From NCBI GenBank assembly GCA_038061835.1, contig JBBTYJ010000016.1, positions 1 to 23,750 of the forward strand: a DNA stretch of 23,750 nucleotides. The letters are read 5' to 3'. Under the pieces are notes generated by a model. The model saw nothing but the letters and a program-made list of their open reading frames with translations, ran no database searches and had not been told where the DNA came from. The translations under genes were made by a program, and so were the position numbers. Positions 14,121 through 20,362 of the stretch are shown here, piece after piece. This stretch comes from UBA5004 sp038061835. Its GTDB lineage: Bacteria > Patescibacteriota > Minisyncoccia > Phycocordibacterales > Zambryskibacteraceae. Positions within the stretch are counted from its first letter, which is position 1. Each line of letters opens with the position of its first letter.

Positions 14121-14446
14121 ACGAACTAATAGCCCAAATTCCCAATCTTATTGTGTGCCAAGGTACGACAGCTGATCCATGTACTTTGGGACATCTCATT
14201 CTACTTGCGAAAAATCTGATTAATGCTTTGGTAATCATTTCAACTTTTCTGGCCACGGCCGCTTTCGCTTACGCGGGTTCCATTCTCTTGGTATCGGGTG
14301 GCAATGAAAGTGAAAAAAATAAGGCCAAAGAGATTTTTAGAAAAGTGCTCATCGGATACCTGTGGATACTCGGGGCTTGGCTTTTGGTTTACACTATTAC
14401 TAGTGCCTTGCTTAACACCGGATTTTCTATTTTAGGTGCGCCATAA
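14117..14446 (+). CDS. Pilin-like two-helix membrane protein 1 (VirB2/TrbC-like)
   Basis: 109 aa. The N-terminal segment contains C14 and C22. A helix at about 27-55 (LILLAKNLINALVIISTFLATAAFAYAGSILL), a polar loop SGGNESEKNKAKE and a second helix at about 76-101 follow. This is the architecture of VirB2/TrbC conjugative pilins and of Patescibacteria 'type IV secretion pilin' proteins (family assignment from general knowledge, unverified here). It overlaps the solute-binding gene by 4 bp, so translation is probably coupled. It lacks the FFWG motif of the later copies and with the next gene forms the more VirB2-like half of the array. Confidence 0.7.
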   Translation: MNELIAQIPNLIVCQGTTADPCTLGHLILLAKNLINALVIISTFLATAAFAYAGSILLVSGGNESEKNKAKEIFRKVLIGYLWILGAWLLVYTITSALLNTGFSILGAP

Positions 14447-14448
14447 TT

Positions 14449-14808
14449 ATGAATTGGAATAAACTATCTGCCGTTCTTATATCTTTTTTCTTCTTTTTTA
14501 TTATGGGTGTGGTCTCTGTGCATGCGCAAGCGTTAGCGGTTGAGTTGCCGAATCCATTCAGAGGAGGAAGTTCACTTTTTGATTTACTTCGTACGATTAT
14601 TAATGATATTCTTCTTCCTATTGGCGGAGTGCTCGCCGTTCTTTCTTTTATTTATTCCGGATTTCTCTACGTGACGGCTCAGGGTAATGAGGCGAAGCTG
14701 AAGACCGCTCATAGGGCGCTTCTGTATACCGCTATCGGTACAGCGGTACTTCTTGGTTCCTGGGTAATTTCTCAAGTAATCAAAAATACCATTGATCAAT
14801 TAAGATAA
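14449..14808 (+). CDS. Pilin-like protein 2 with signal peptide (VirB2/TrbC-like)
   Basis: 119 aa. There is an N-terminal signal sequence (FFFFFIMGVVSVHA, probable cleavage after HA), then NPFRGGSSLFDLLRTIINDI, a first helix ILLPIGGVLAVLSFIYSGFLYV, a loop TAQGNEAKLKTAHR and a second helix ALLYTAIGTAVLLGSWVIS. The signal peptide plus two-helix design is that of VirB2-type pilin precursors. The gene starts 2 bp after the previous stop. Conserved glycines occur in both helices and charged residues in the loop. No T4SS ATPase, coupling protein or relaxase is in the window. Confidence 0.7.
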   Translation: MNWNKLSAVLISFFFFFIMGVVSVHAQALAVELPNPFRGGSSLFDLLRTIINDILLPIGGVLAVLSFIYSGFLYVTAQGNEAKLKTAHRALLYTAIGTAVLLGSWVISQVIKNTIDQLR

Positions 14809-14814
14809 AATATA

Positions 14815-15105
14815 ATGCCACCGAGTAATTTCAAAGAACTGACGGATATATTCATTAATCTGATACGGACTGCGCTACCTGTGGTTACGGGTTTTGCCCT
14901 AGTAGTTTTCTTTTGGGGCTTGACCAAGTTTATTTTTCGTCTCGGCGGAGACGAAAAAGCAGTAACGGAAGGGAAAAATCTCATGATATGGGGTCTCATT
15001 GCGCTTTTTGTTTTGCTATCACTTATGGGTATTCTCGCTTTTATTTATAGAGATTTTGGTTTTACTCGACCGTTTGGTCCGCCGCTTTTACCCACTTATA
15101 ATTAA
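14815..15105 (+). CDS. Pilin-like two-helix protein 3 (FFWG group)
   Basis: 96 aa: a first helix with FFWGLTKFIF (32-41), a polar loop GGDEKAVTEGKN, a second helix LMIWGLIALFVLLSLMGI (56-73), then a short aromatic/proline-rich tail. No cleavable signal is apparent. It is clearly paralogous to the next gene across loop and second helix (LMIWGLIALFV is identical). It starts 6 bp after the previous stop with no clear RBS, so translation probably depends on the upstream gene. The coding sequence contains a perfect 11-bp-stem hairpin (14933-14958) at the KFIFRLGGDEK codons. Confidence 0.7.
   Translation: MPPSNFKELTDIFINLIRTALPVVTGFALVVFFWGLTKFIFRLGGDEKAVTEGKNLMIWGLIALFVLLSLMGILAFIYRDFGFTRPFGPPLLPTYN
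14933..14958. repeat. Intragenic perfect hairpin in pilin-like gene 3
   Basis: Arms TTTTTCGTCTC and GAGACGAAAAA (11 bp) with loop GGCG. It lies in coding sequence. The flanking A and T runs give it terminator-like geometry, although only AAAAA rather than a T-run follows on the coding strand. The neighbouring paralog does not keep this pairing. Confidence 0.6.
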
Positions 15106-15120
15106 TCGAAAAAATTTAAA

Positions 15121-15420
15121 ATGACTGGAATCAAAGATCTTATTACTTCTGTCGGTGGTCTCCTCAATCCCCTTATTGTGGTTCTTGTTGCAGCCGCTCT
15201 TCTGGTTTTCTTCTGGGGTTTGGTTAAATTTATCTTTCGTGTGGGTGGGGATGAGAATGCGGTTGAGGGGGGCAAGAGATTGATGATTTGGGGACTTATC
15301 GCGCTTTTTGTTATGATATCGGTTTGGGGAATTATCCGCTTTATGCAAAACGCTCTTCCCCTTCCTTTACCTGGTGGTAATTTCCCTGTTACTCCGTCCC
15401 CAGTTTTGACTCCTGTTTGA
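15121..15420 (+). CDS. Pilin-like two-helix protein 4 (FFWG group)
   Basis: 99 aa: FFWGLVKFIFRVGGDENAVEG spans helix 1 and the loop (FFWG 30-33), then LMIWGLIALFVMISVWGI for helix 2 and a proline-rich C-terminus (LPLPLPGGNFPVTPSP). No cleavable signal peptide is seen. It is the closest paralog of gene 3, consistent with tandem duplication. The start follows a 15-bp AT-rich gap without a Shine-Dalgarno. The tail differs from those of the other copies, suggesting the two-helix core is the conserved unit. Confidence 0.7.
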   Translation: MTGIKDLITSVGGLLNPLIVVLVAAALLVFFWGLVKFIFRVGGDENAVEGGKRLMIWGLIALFVMISVWGIIRFMQNALPLPLPGGNFPVTPSPVLTPV

Positions 15421-15562
15421 TTTTTCAAGTACTATACATAAGAGATTATACGTGGATAACTGTTGTTGTATCATTATTTCTCCTGACGTATGATGTATGC
15501 ATACCAAATATGGGTATATAAATATTAGCAATTAGCAAATAGTATCTAGTAAAAGTAATTAA

Positions 15563-15907
15563 ATGAAAAAAGTTATTCCTATCGCATTGGCACTTGCTCC
15601 GGCGCTTGTCTTTGCTCAATCACTCAGCAACTTAGAGACACTAGTGCGATCTATAGGCAATTTAGTAGATATTGCCTTACCTATTGTTGTTGGTATAGCA
15701 CTTCTGGCTTTCTTCTGGGGACTGGTTAAATTTATCTTTGCCCAAGGTGACGAAACAGCTAAAGCAGATGCCAAAAAGATCATGCTCTGGGGTTTGGTCG
15801 CTCTCTTCGTGATGATTTCTGTTTGGGGTCTCGTTAAATTTATTGCCAGCGCGCTTAATGTTTCGACAACTGAAACGATTACCGTACCCACGGTTCCCGG
15901 TCTTTAA
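15563..15907 (+). CDS. Pilin-like two-helix protein 5 with signal peptide (FFWG group)
   Basis: 114 aa. Signal sequence MKKVIPIALALAPALVFA with probable cleavage before QS, then SNLETLVRSIGNLVDIALPIVVGIALLAFFWGLVKFIF (FFWG 50-53), the loop AQGDETAKADAKK and the second helix IMLWGLVALFVMISVWGL. It combines a cleavable signal (as in gene 2) with the FFWG core (as in genes 3 and 4), linking the two halves of the array. It is preceded by the array's largest gap (142 bp), where a second promoter could lie (TATAAA-like boxes near 15516; GTATGCATAC palindrome at 15495-15504). Likely processed by LepB. Confidence 0.72.
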   Translation: MKKVIPIALALAPALVFAQSLSNLETLVRSIGNLVDIALPIVVGIALLAFFWGLVKFIFAQGDETAKADAKKIMLWGLVALFVMISVWGLVKFIASALNVSTTETITVPTVPGL

Positions 15908-15920
15908 GGTATAGAAGAGG

Positions 15921-16190
15921 ATGAGTATTTCCACTTTCCTCAACAAGATCAATCAGTTTATTCTTAATCCGTTGATTCTGTTGGCCTTCGCTGTAGCCTT
16001 TCTGGTTTTTTTCTGGGGTATCTTTCAGTTTATTTCTTCGGAAACCGCGGATACAGGCCGAGAAGAAGGAAAAAGAAAGATTTTTTGGGGCGTGTTCGGG
16101 ATGTTCATCATGGTTTCCACTTATGGTCTGATATATCTGATTCTTAATACCTTTGGTATTCCTGGCACACACTATCCCTTTGGGTATTGA
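15921..16190 (+). CDS. Pilin-like two-helix protein 6 (divergent FFWG group)
   Basis: 89 aa, the shortest and most divergent copy: FLVFFWGIFQFIS (FFWG 30-33), a polar loop ETADTGREEGKRK, then IFWGVFGMFIMVSTYGLIYLIL and the tail PGTHYPFGY. No cleavable signal. AGAGG lies immediately before the ATG. It is the last gene of the array; the convergent SPFH operon and its terminator begin downstream. Confidence 0.68.
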   Translation: MSISTFLNKINQFILNPLILLAFAVAFLVFFWGIFQFISSETADTGREEGKRKIFWGVFGMFIMVSTYGLIYLILNTFGIPGTHYPFGY

Positions 16191-16210
16191 GTCAACATTT
16201 CCCTTAATTA

Positions 16211-16249
16211 ATAAAAAAGGGCGCCCCGACGGTAAGGTCGTGGGCGCCC
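16211..16249 (-). terminator. Rho-independent terminator of the SPFH operon
   Basis: Arms GGGCGCCC (16242-16249 and 16219-16226) plus CGAC/GTCG inside and a 6-nt loop, with a single bulged base. On the minus strand it is followed by six T residues. It lies 19 bp beyond the stop of the membrane gene at 16268. No T-run follows on the plus strand. Confidence 0.85.
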
Positions 16250-16267
16250 TTGCGGTACATGCGCGTG

Positions 16268-16855
16268 TTATTGGCGCGTATACCATAACGGGTCCGGGTC
16301 GTGGTATCTGTGAATTTTTATGGTCACAGTATTCACCCCCTTAACCTGAAAAACTCGAAACTTATCTCGAACCACACCACCAGATGGCGTTGTTCGTTCC
16401 TTGAAGAACCAGCCACTAACGAATTTAGTTTTGTCTCCCCACCAGACGATTATCTGATTTGGCTTCATCTTGACTGTGGCTGGACATCCTGAGTGTACAG
16501 TCACCATAAAGATGTCGCTGGGGATGTTATCTGGAACTTCAAAGAAACAAGAGTTCTTCTTTAGCTCTCTTTCGTCTATCTCTTCCAACTGTCCCCACGG
16601 GTAGTAGTGATAGGCGAACACCAGATATCCGATACCTACTGCCCACCAAAACCACGACCATTTCCATTTGAATCTGAACCCGTAATTCTTTGATCCAGCT
16701 AATCTTCTGAATAGCCAGATGGCAAGAATCACCGCCATGACAATCAAGATGTAGAAACCGATCGAATCCCATTTGATACTGGAAATGATCTGGCGGAGTA
16801 AAAATACGCTAATGACCACTACTGTAGTAACGATCAGATACAAGTATTTTCGCAT
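16268..16855 (-). CDS. Membrane protein with extracytoplasmic beta domain, partner of the SPFH protein, unknown family
   Basis: 195 aa. Three hydrophobic segments (about 4-22, 32-50 and 68-86) with a strongly basic, aromatic stretch between the last two (GFRFKWKWSWFWW). A soluble C-terminal half follows with alternating hydrophobic pattern and two cysteines (CFFEVPDN, HSGCPATVKM) that could form a disulfide if outside the cell. No family is recognised. Two starts compete: ATG 16873 overlaps the SPFH stop as ATGA, and ATG 16855 has a run of seven G residues as RBS 3 nt upstream; I chose 16855. It is co-transcribed with the SPFH gene and ended by a strong terminator. Confidence 0.7.
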   Translation of the reverse strand: MRKYLYLIVTTVVVISVFLLRQIISSIKWDSIGFYILIVMAVILAIWLFRRLAGSKNYGFRFKWKWSWFWWAVGIGYLVFAYHYYPWGQLEEIDERELKKNSCFFEVPDNIPSDIFMVTVHSGCPATVKMKPNQIIVWWGDKTKFVSGWFFKERTTPSGGVVRDKFRVFQVKGVNTVTIKIHRYHDPDPLWYTRQ

Positions 16856-16869
16856 GGACCCCCCCTTTC

Positions 16870-17895
16870 TCATTTGGTGTCAACTCCGGCAACTATGTTG
16901 CCGCCCAGAACCTTGGGTTTGGCTTCCTTGATTGCTTCTGCCATGGCGACGGTGCCGCCAACGGTATGAGCCCCCCAAGCTTCAACTTCTGCCCGAACAC
17001 CAGCAGCTCGATTTTCTCTTTTTCGCCGTTCGCCATCACCGTCCTTGGCACTGGCATCGGCGTTGAGAGTGGCAATCTCGAGAGCTCTAACAGCCCTTGT
17101 CATATCTTCGTCACCACTAACGAGATCAAAGAGAACAAATCGCGCATCAATTATCTCAACACCGAACAATGTGTAAAGACTGGCTTCCGGCGATCCATCA
17201 GGTCCTATCCGGCTTAAGGTTTTGATTTCGGTAGTGACGAGCGTGTCAGTTCCGGCTTTCTGTTCCTGACGGAGTTCCTCGATACGCTTATCGCTTACAT
17301 ATTTCCGAAATTTTCCTTGTACGGCCGCTGTGGTTTGAACTTCCCAGCCACCGGCGAAGAAGAATGCTTTCACCGGGTTCATGACTTGAACTGTGAATAC
17401 GATTACTGCGTCGACTGGGAAATTACCCACCGTTTCAGCCCCCTTAATCTCGACCGCCATGTTGTAACGGAAAAAGATCGAAGGCCCTGGACGGATTTTT
17501 GAAACCAATCCCCAGTTAGCGGAGTTAGGTAATTTTTCCCACTTATCATGTCTTACCTCGCGGTAAAACAGATAACGGAAAAATCCAATCCATACGACTC
17601 CGATGTTTGATAAATAATCCTCCCTCATTCTCGTGGAAACGGGACCGTAAAATTCTTGCGCTATCTGGTCGTAATCGTAGTTAGGTACCGATTCGATAAT
17701 TTTATCGAATGGTCCGCTTTTGCTCCCGCGGACGAGTATATACATCTCGCCCGGTGGTGGTAGCGTCCTAAATGGGCTCCACCATGAATCCACTTGCCCA
17801 AGCAATACAATTACCTGGGGAATTAGAAATTCGACGGTGATAATCACGACTCCGACCAAAATTACTATCAGAACCGACCATGCTAACACGTTCAT
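16870..17895 (-). CDS. SPFH/Band 7 (stomatin-prohibitin-flotillin-like) membrane protein
   Basis: 341 aa. An N-terminal hydrophobic anchor (about 3-31) is followed by an SPFH core: FPVDAVIVFTVQVMNPVKAFFFAGGWE, then VQGKFRKYVSDKRIEELRQEQ and LYTLFGVEIIDARFVLFDL, the order typical of stomatin-like proteins. A helical Ala/Glu/Arg-rich stretch follows (RALEIATLNADASAKDGDGERRKREN), ending in EAIKEAKPKVLGGNIVAGVD. Such proteins form membrane-associated oligomeric scaffolds. An in-frame ATG exists at 17994, but ATG 17895 has AAGGAGG at good spacing and lies downstream of a clear promoter whose -35 overlaps 17994. It is followed by the membrane protein at 16268, a likely physical partner (inference). 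Confidence 0.85.
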   Translation of the reverse strand: MNVLAWSVLIVILVGVVIITVEFLIPQVIVLLGQVDSWWSPFRTLPPPGEMYILVRGSKSGPFDKIIESVPNYDYDQIAQEFYGPVSTRMREDYLSNIGVVWIGFFRYLFYREVRHDKWEKLPNSANWGLVSKIRPGPSIFFRYNMAVEIKGAETVGNFPVDAVIVFTVQVMNPVKAFFFAGGWEVQTTAAVQGKFRKYVSDKRIEELRQEQKAGTDTLVTTEIKTLSRIGPDGSPEASLYTLFGVEIIDARFVLFDLVSGDEDMTRAVRALEIATLNADASAKDGDGERRKRENRAAGVRAEVEAWGAHTVGGTVAMAEAIKEAKPKVLGGNIVAGVDTK

Positions 17896-17908
17896 CTGAA
17901 CCTCCTTC

Positions 17909-17959
17909 GCGTCATATAGACGCCTCAAGTTAAGGGTTAATATGAAGAACTTAACGTCT
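17909..17959 (-). promoter_or_regulatory. Structured 5' leader of the SPFH operon with two mutually exclusive hairpins
   Basis: In the mRNA, AGACG at the 5' end can pair with CGTCT (17922-17918), extended by GTTAAG/CTTAAC, or GCGTC can pair with GACGC in a hairpin with a TATAT loop (17923-17909) just before AAGGAGG. The segment 17918-17923 is shared, so the two folds exclude each other. A role in translation control is inferred. Confidence 0.4.
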
Positions 17960-17965
17960 GGCGGG

Positions 17966-17994
17966 ATTATACAACAAATATTAGTAAAATACAA
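17966..17994 (-). promoter_or_regulatory. Promoter of the SPFH operon
   Basis: Minus strand TTGTAT (17994-17989), 17 bp, TATAAT (17971-17966). Predicted start near 17959, giving a leader of about 64 nt before the ATG at 17895. Confidence 0.75.
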
Positions 17995-18017
17995 TAGTGT
18001 GGAGAGATTTCATAAAG

Positions 18018-18026
18018 TGTTATGAT
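18018..18026 (+). promoter_or_regulatory. Extended -10 promoter for doxX-like gene
   Basis: TGTTATGAT (TG-N-TATGAT), predicted start near 18033, about 24 nt before the ATG. It is divergent from the SPFH promoter. Confidence 0.5.
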
Positions 18027-18056
18027 ACGTAGACTTAACAAGCTTATTCAAATTAT

Positions 18057-18443
18057 ATGAACACGGAAATAATATTTTTTATCGGGCGGATTTTATTCGG
18101 CGGTTTTTTCCTCTATAACGCTTATAGTCATTTTGCCAATACGGCAGGTTTAACGGCCTATGCGGAATCCAAAAAGGTGCCAATGGCAAAGTTGGCGGTG
18201 ATTGTTTCAGGCCTACTGCTTCTTTTTGGCGGTTATACCATTATCACCGGAGTTCGTGTTACAGCTGGTATCGCCGCTCTGATAATTTTCTTTCTTCCGG
18301 TCACTTTTACCATGCATGCCTTCTGGAAAGAAACCGGACAGGTCCGCATGATGGAACAAGTGCAATTTTTTAAAAATCTGGCCATTCTTGGAGCGATCTT
18401 AATGTTGACCGCTATTCCGATTCCCTGGTCAATGTCGTTGTAA
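18057..18443 (+). CDS. DoxX family membrane protein
   Basis: 128 aa with four predicted transmembrane helices: IIFFIGRILFGGFFLYNAYSHF, AKLAVIVSGLLLLFGGYTIITG, TAGIAALIIFFLPVTFTMHAFW and FFKNLAILGAILMLTAIPIPW. The GRILFGGFFLYNAYSHF start and the MHAFWKETG loop are typical of the DoxX/DoxD-like family of small quinone-related or redox membrane proteins, whose biochemical role is mostly undefined. It stands alone between the divergent SPFH operon and the promoter of the orphan gene at 18540. No Shine-Dalgarno is obvious. Confidence 0.85.
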   Translation: MNTEIIFFIGRILFGGFFLYNAYSHFANTAGLTAYAESKKVPMAKLAVIVSGLLLLFGGYTIITGVRVTAGIAALIIFFLPVTFTMHAFWKETGQVRMMEQVQFFKNLAILGAILMLTAIPIPWSMSL

Positions 18444-18471
18444 ATTCATAGTCCGTTATCCCATCAGTTGC

Positions 18472-18515
18472 TTGACATATCCAAATTTAGGAGGTAAATT
18501 ACTGTCAGACAGTAA
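18472..18515 (+). promoter_or_regulatory. Near-consensus promoter with overlapping palindromic operator
   Basis: TTGACA (18472-18477), 17 bp, TAAATT (18495-18500). A 17-nt palindrome TTACTGTC-A-GACAGTAA (18499-18515) runs from the end of the -10 across the predicted start site near 18507. That is the usual position of a repressor operator. The cognate repressor is not identifiable here. Confidence 0.65.
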
Positions 18516-18539
18516 AAAATTTCAAGGAGGAAAACACCG

Positions 18540-19058
18540 ATGGTGGGGATTGAAACGACGGGTGGGTCGAATGGGGAGAAAAATGGACTATGGTTTGTCA
18601 CTATTCACGGGGTGGATAATGGTGGAATCCAGAATCCGTGGAGTGTGCCGATTATTGAGGCTCTTCGACAGCGCGATTTTATCGCGACTGTGAACGATTC
18701 ACTCCACACTGGTGAATTGGAGGCGGTTGAAAATATGGTAGTTGTGCCGATTTTCGATCGCGAACGGGGTGTAAAACGGTTTAGCCCGTGTCTATGCACG
18801 GCATCTGGTATTCCTGATTGGGTTAGGAAGATCTCAACCGGTCCATGCATTGCTGTAGGGGAAAAATGTGTTTCCTTTTCCCACGTGATAGAGGCAACTG
18901 CACGCCAGATTGTGCATTTGTTCCTACCACGACGAAAACACGATGACGAGAGTTTCTGGTGGACTGAACCATCTATGTTCAGCCGAGCATCTCGTCGGTG
19001 GCGGTTATCCGAAAAAAAGATCAGTGTACATTCCGTGCCGTGGGTGAAGAACAAATAA
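18540..19058 (+). CDS. Orphan soluble protein, unknown family
   Basis: 172 aa, no signal peptide or transmembrane helix. The N-terminal part reads GLWFVTIHGVDNGGIQNPWSVPIIEALRQRDF, followed by ENMVVVPIFDRERGVKRFSPCLCTASGIPDWVRKI. The C-terminus is basic and tryptophan-rich (RASRRWRLSEKK), which may suggest nucleic-acid or membrane contact. Cysteines at CLC, GPC and EKC could bind metal or be redox-active. I recognise no family. AAGGAGG lies 9 nt before the ATG, unlike most genes here. The gene has its own promoter, a possible operator and a terminator, so it is an independent, probably regulated and well-expressed unit. That complete signal set argues that it is a real gene. Confidence 0.7.
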   Translation: MVGIETTGGSNGEKNGLWFVTIHGVDNGGIQNPWSVPIIEALRQRDFIATVNDSLHTGELEAVENMVVVPIFDRERGVKRFSPCLCTASGIPDWVRKISTGPCIAVGEKCVSFSHVIEATARQIVHLFLPRRKHDDESFWWTEPSMFSRASRRWRLSEKKISVHSVPWVKNK

Positions 19059-19084
19059 TATCGTTCCTTGCTCGGGCCGTGCTC

Positions 19085-19122
19085 GCCGACAGATCCCCCC
19101 GTGGGACCTGTCGGCATTTTTA
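19085..19122 (+). terminator. Rho-independent terminator of the orphan gene
   Basis: Arms GCCGACAG (19085-19092) and CTGTCGGC (19108-19115) with TCCC/GGGA pairing inside, followed by ATTTTTAA. It lies 27 bp after the stop at 19058. Confidence 0.88.
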
Positions 19123-19136
19123 ATTTATACCTAAAA

Positions 19137-19838
19137 CTACTCGTCTTTTTTACTCAAAGGGTCACTACTTCGCGCCGGTACTTGCTTTATTATTTCTATA
19201 ATTTGATTATAATCATCAACGATATGAAAGAGCTTCAGATCACTATCAGTAATAGTACCGCGACGAAGCTGCTCTCTTTCCATAAATTTCTTCAATTCGT
19301 TCCAGTAATCGGAACCGACACAAATAATCGGTATGTTGGTAATCTTTTTTGTTTGAACCAGAGTCAAAATTTCAAAAAATTCATCTAACGTGCCGAAACC
19401 GCCGGGGAAAAATATAAATGCCTCGGATGAGAAAGACAGTAAAACCTTTCGCACAAAGAAATAGTGTGAATCAAATGATTTGATAATGTATTTGTTGGTG
19501 ATTTGTCCATCAGGAAGTCTGATCAATAGACCAAGCGAATCACCTCCCGCTTCATAGGCCCCTCTATTGGCCGCCTCCATAATGCCCGGACCGCCACCGG
19601 AAAAAACGGCATACCCGAGTTTTGCGACTATATACGAAGCGAGTTTACGGGCACTCTCATAATAAGTATTACCTTCTTTAAACTGAGTGGCGCCGAAAAA
19701 GGTAACTGATTTTGGATAATCTGCGAGGAAATCAAATCCTCGCGTAAATTCTCTTGTAATCTCTTCCACACGTCTGGTAGCAAGCTTTTGCATTTCTACC
19801 CGACTTAGGGTTAATATATTTTCAGTTGATTCTTTCAT
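19137..19838 (-). CDS. LOG family (YvdD/PpnN-like) nucleotide-binding protein
   Basis: 233-aa Rossmann-fold protein of the 'lysine decarboxylase-like' LOG family, whose studied members are nucleoside 5'-monophosphate phosphoribohydrolases (cytokinin-activating in plants, nucleotide salvage in bacteria). The motifs are GGGPGIMEAANRGAYEAGG (81-99) and the signature PGGFGTLDE (145-153), with SHYFFVRKVLL between them. An N-terminal helical extension of about 45 residues precedes the core. The start is ATG 19838, 6 nt after an extended -10 (TGATATGAT) on the minus strand, so the mRNA is probably leaderless. It is convergent with the orphan gene and divergent from the FKBP gene. Confidence 0.9.
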   Translation of the reverse strand: MKESTENILTLSRVEMQKLATRRVEEITREFTRGFDFLADYPKSVTFFGATQFKEGNTYYESARKLASYIVAKLGYAVFSGGGPGIMEAANRGAYEAGGDSLGLLIRLPDGQITNKYIIKSFDSHYFFVRKVLLSFSSEAFIFFPGGFGTLDEFFEILTLVQTKKITNIPIICVGSDYWNELKKFMEREQLRRGTITDSDLKLFHIVDDYNQIIEIIKQVPARSSDPLSKKDE

Positions 19839-19844
19839 GGCGCT

Positions 19845-19853
19845 ATCATATCA
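19845..19853 (-). promoter_or_regulatory. Extended -10 promoter of the LOG gene
   Basis: Minus strand TGATATGAT (TG-N-TATGAT), then 6 nt to the ATG at 19838. Confidence 0.55.
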
Positions 19854-19888
19854 TATGTAGAGTACACCTATAAAATATTAAGAAAAAT

Positions 19889-20362
19889 ATGAAAAAGTTA
19901 CACAAAAATCAATGGATCGCCGTGTTTGCAAGTTTGGCCTTTTTGGCTTATCTTTTGTTTCCCGGGTATATTATGAATCTCTTCAACCCCTCTAGCGATA
20001 ATAATTCAGATACTTCTATACCCCAGACAGGTGTAAAAACAGAGGATGTTATTGCGGGTAATGGATCCATGGCTCAAAAGGGTGATACTTTGACTGTTCA
20101 TTATGTGGGCACTCTTCCAGACGGTAAGGTTTTCGATAGTTCTCGTGATAGGAATACTCCGTTTAGTTTTACTCTTGGAGTCGGTCAAGTTATTCGCGGT
20201 TGGGATGAAGGTTTTACCGATATGAAAGTGGGCGGCAGGCGTGTTTTGATTGTAGCCCCGGATTATGGTTATGGCGAGCAGGGAGCAGGCACGATTCCTC
20301 CTAATTCGACTCTTATTTTTGAAGTTGAACTCTTAGATGTTAAGAAACCTGCATCACGCTAA
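19889..20362 (+). CDS. Membrane-anchored FKBP-type peptidyl-prolyl isomerase
   Basis: 157 aa: one N-terminal hydrophobic helix (about 10-30), a short Ser/Asn/Asp linker, then a complete FKBP domain. Domain landmarks are GDTLTVHYVGTLPDGKVFDSS, FSFTLGVGQVIRGWDEGFTDMKVGGRR and YGYGEQGAGTIPPNSTLIFEVELL, which contain the aromatic pocket residues of active FKBPs. It probably assists folding of exported proteins at the outer face of the membrane. AT-rich boxes (TATAAA at 19869-19874) suggest a short leader without a Shine-Dalgarno. Its 3' end overlaps the next gene by 26 bp, tying it to the downstream replication/translation genes. Confidence 0.93.
   Translation: MKKLHKNQWIAVFASLAFLAYLLFPGYIMNLFNPSSDNNSDTSIPQTGVKTEDVIAGNGSMAQKGDTLTVHYVGTLPDGKVFDSSRDRNTPFSFTLGVGQVIRGWDEGFTDMKVGGRRVLIVAPDYGYGEQGAGTIPPNSTLIFEVELLDVKKPASR

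Noticed and set aside
15088..16286. Several minus-strand open frames with similar-looking sequences across the pilin-like array
   Set aside because: Their similarity to each other is the mirror of the paralogous plus-strand genes; they lack start signals and plausible protein features.
17896..17994. Longer SPFH start at 17994
   Set aside because: It would begin within the promoter -35; ATG 17895 has AAGGAGG and a membrane-anchor N-terminus.
18472..18693. Alternative open frame starting at 18472 over the promoter of the orphan gene
   Set aside because: Its start coincides with the -35 box and it is out of frame with the strongly signalled ATG at 18540.
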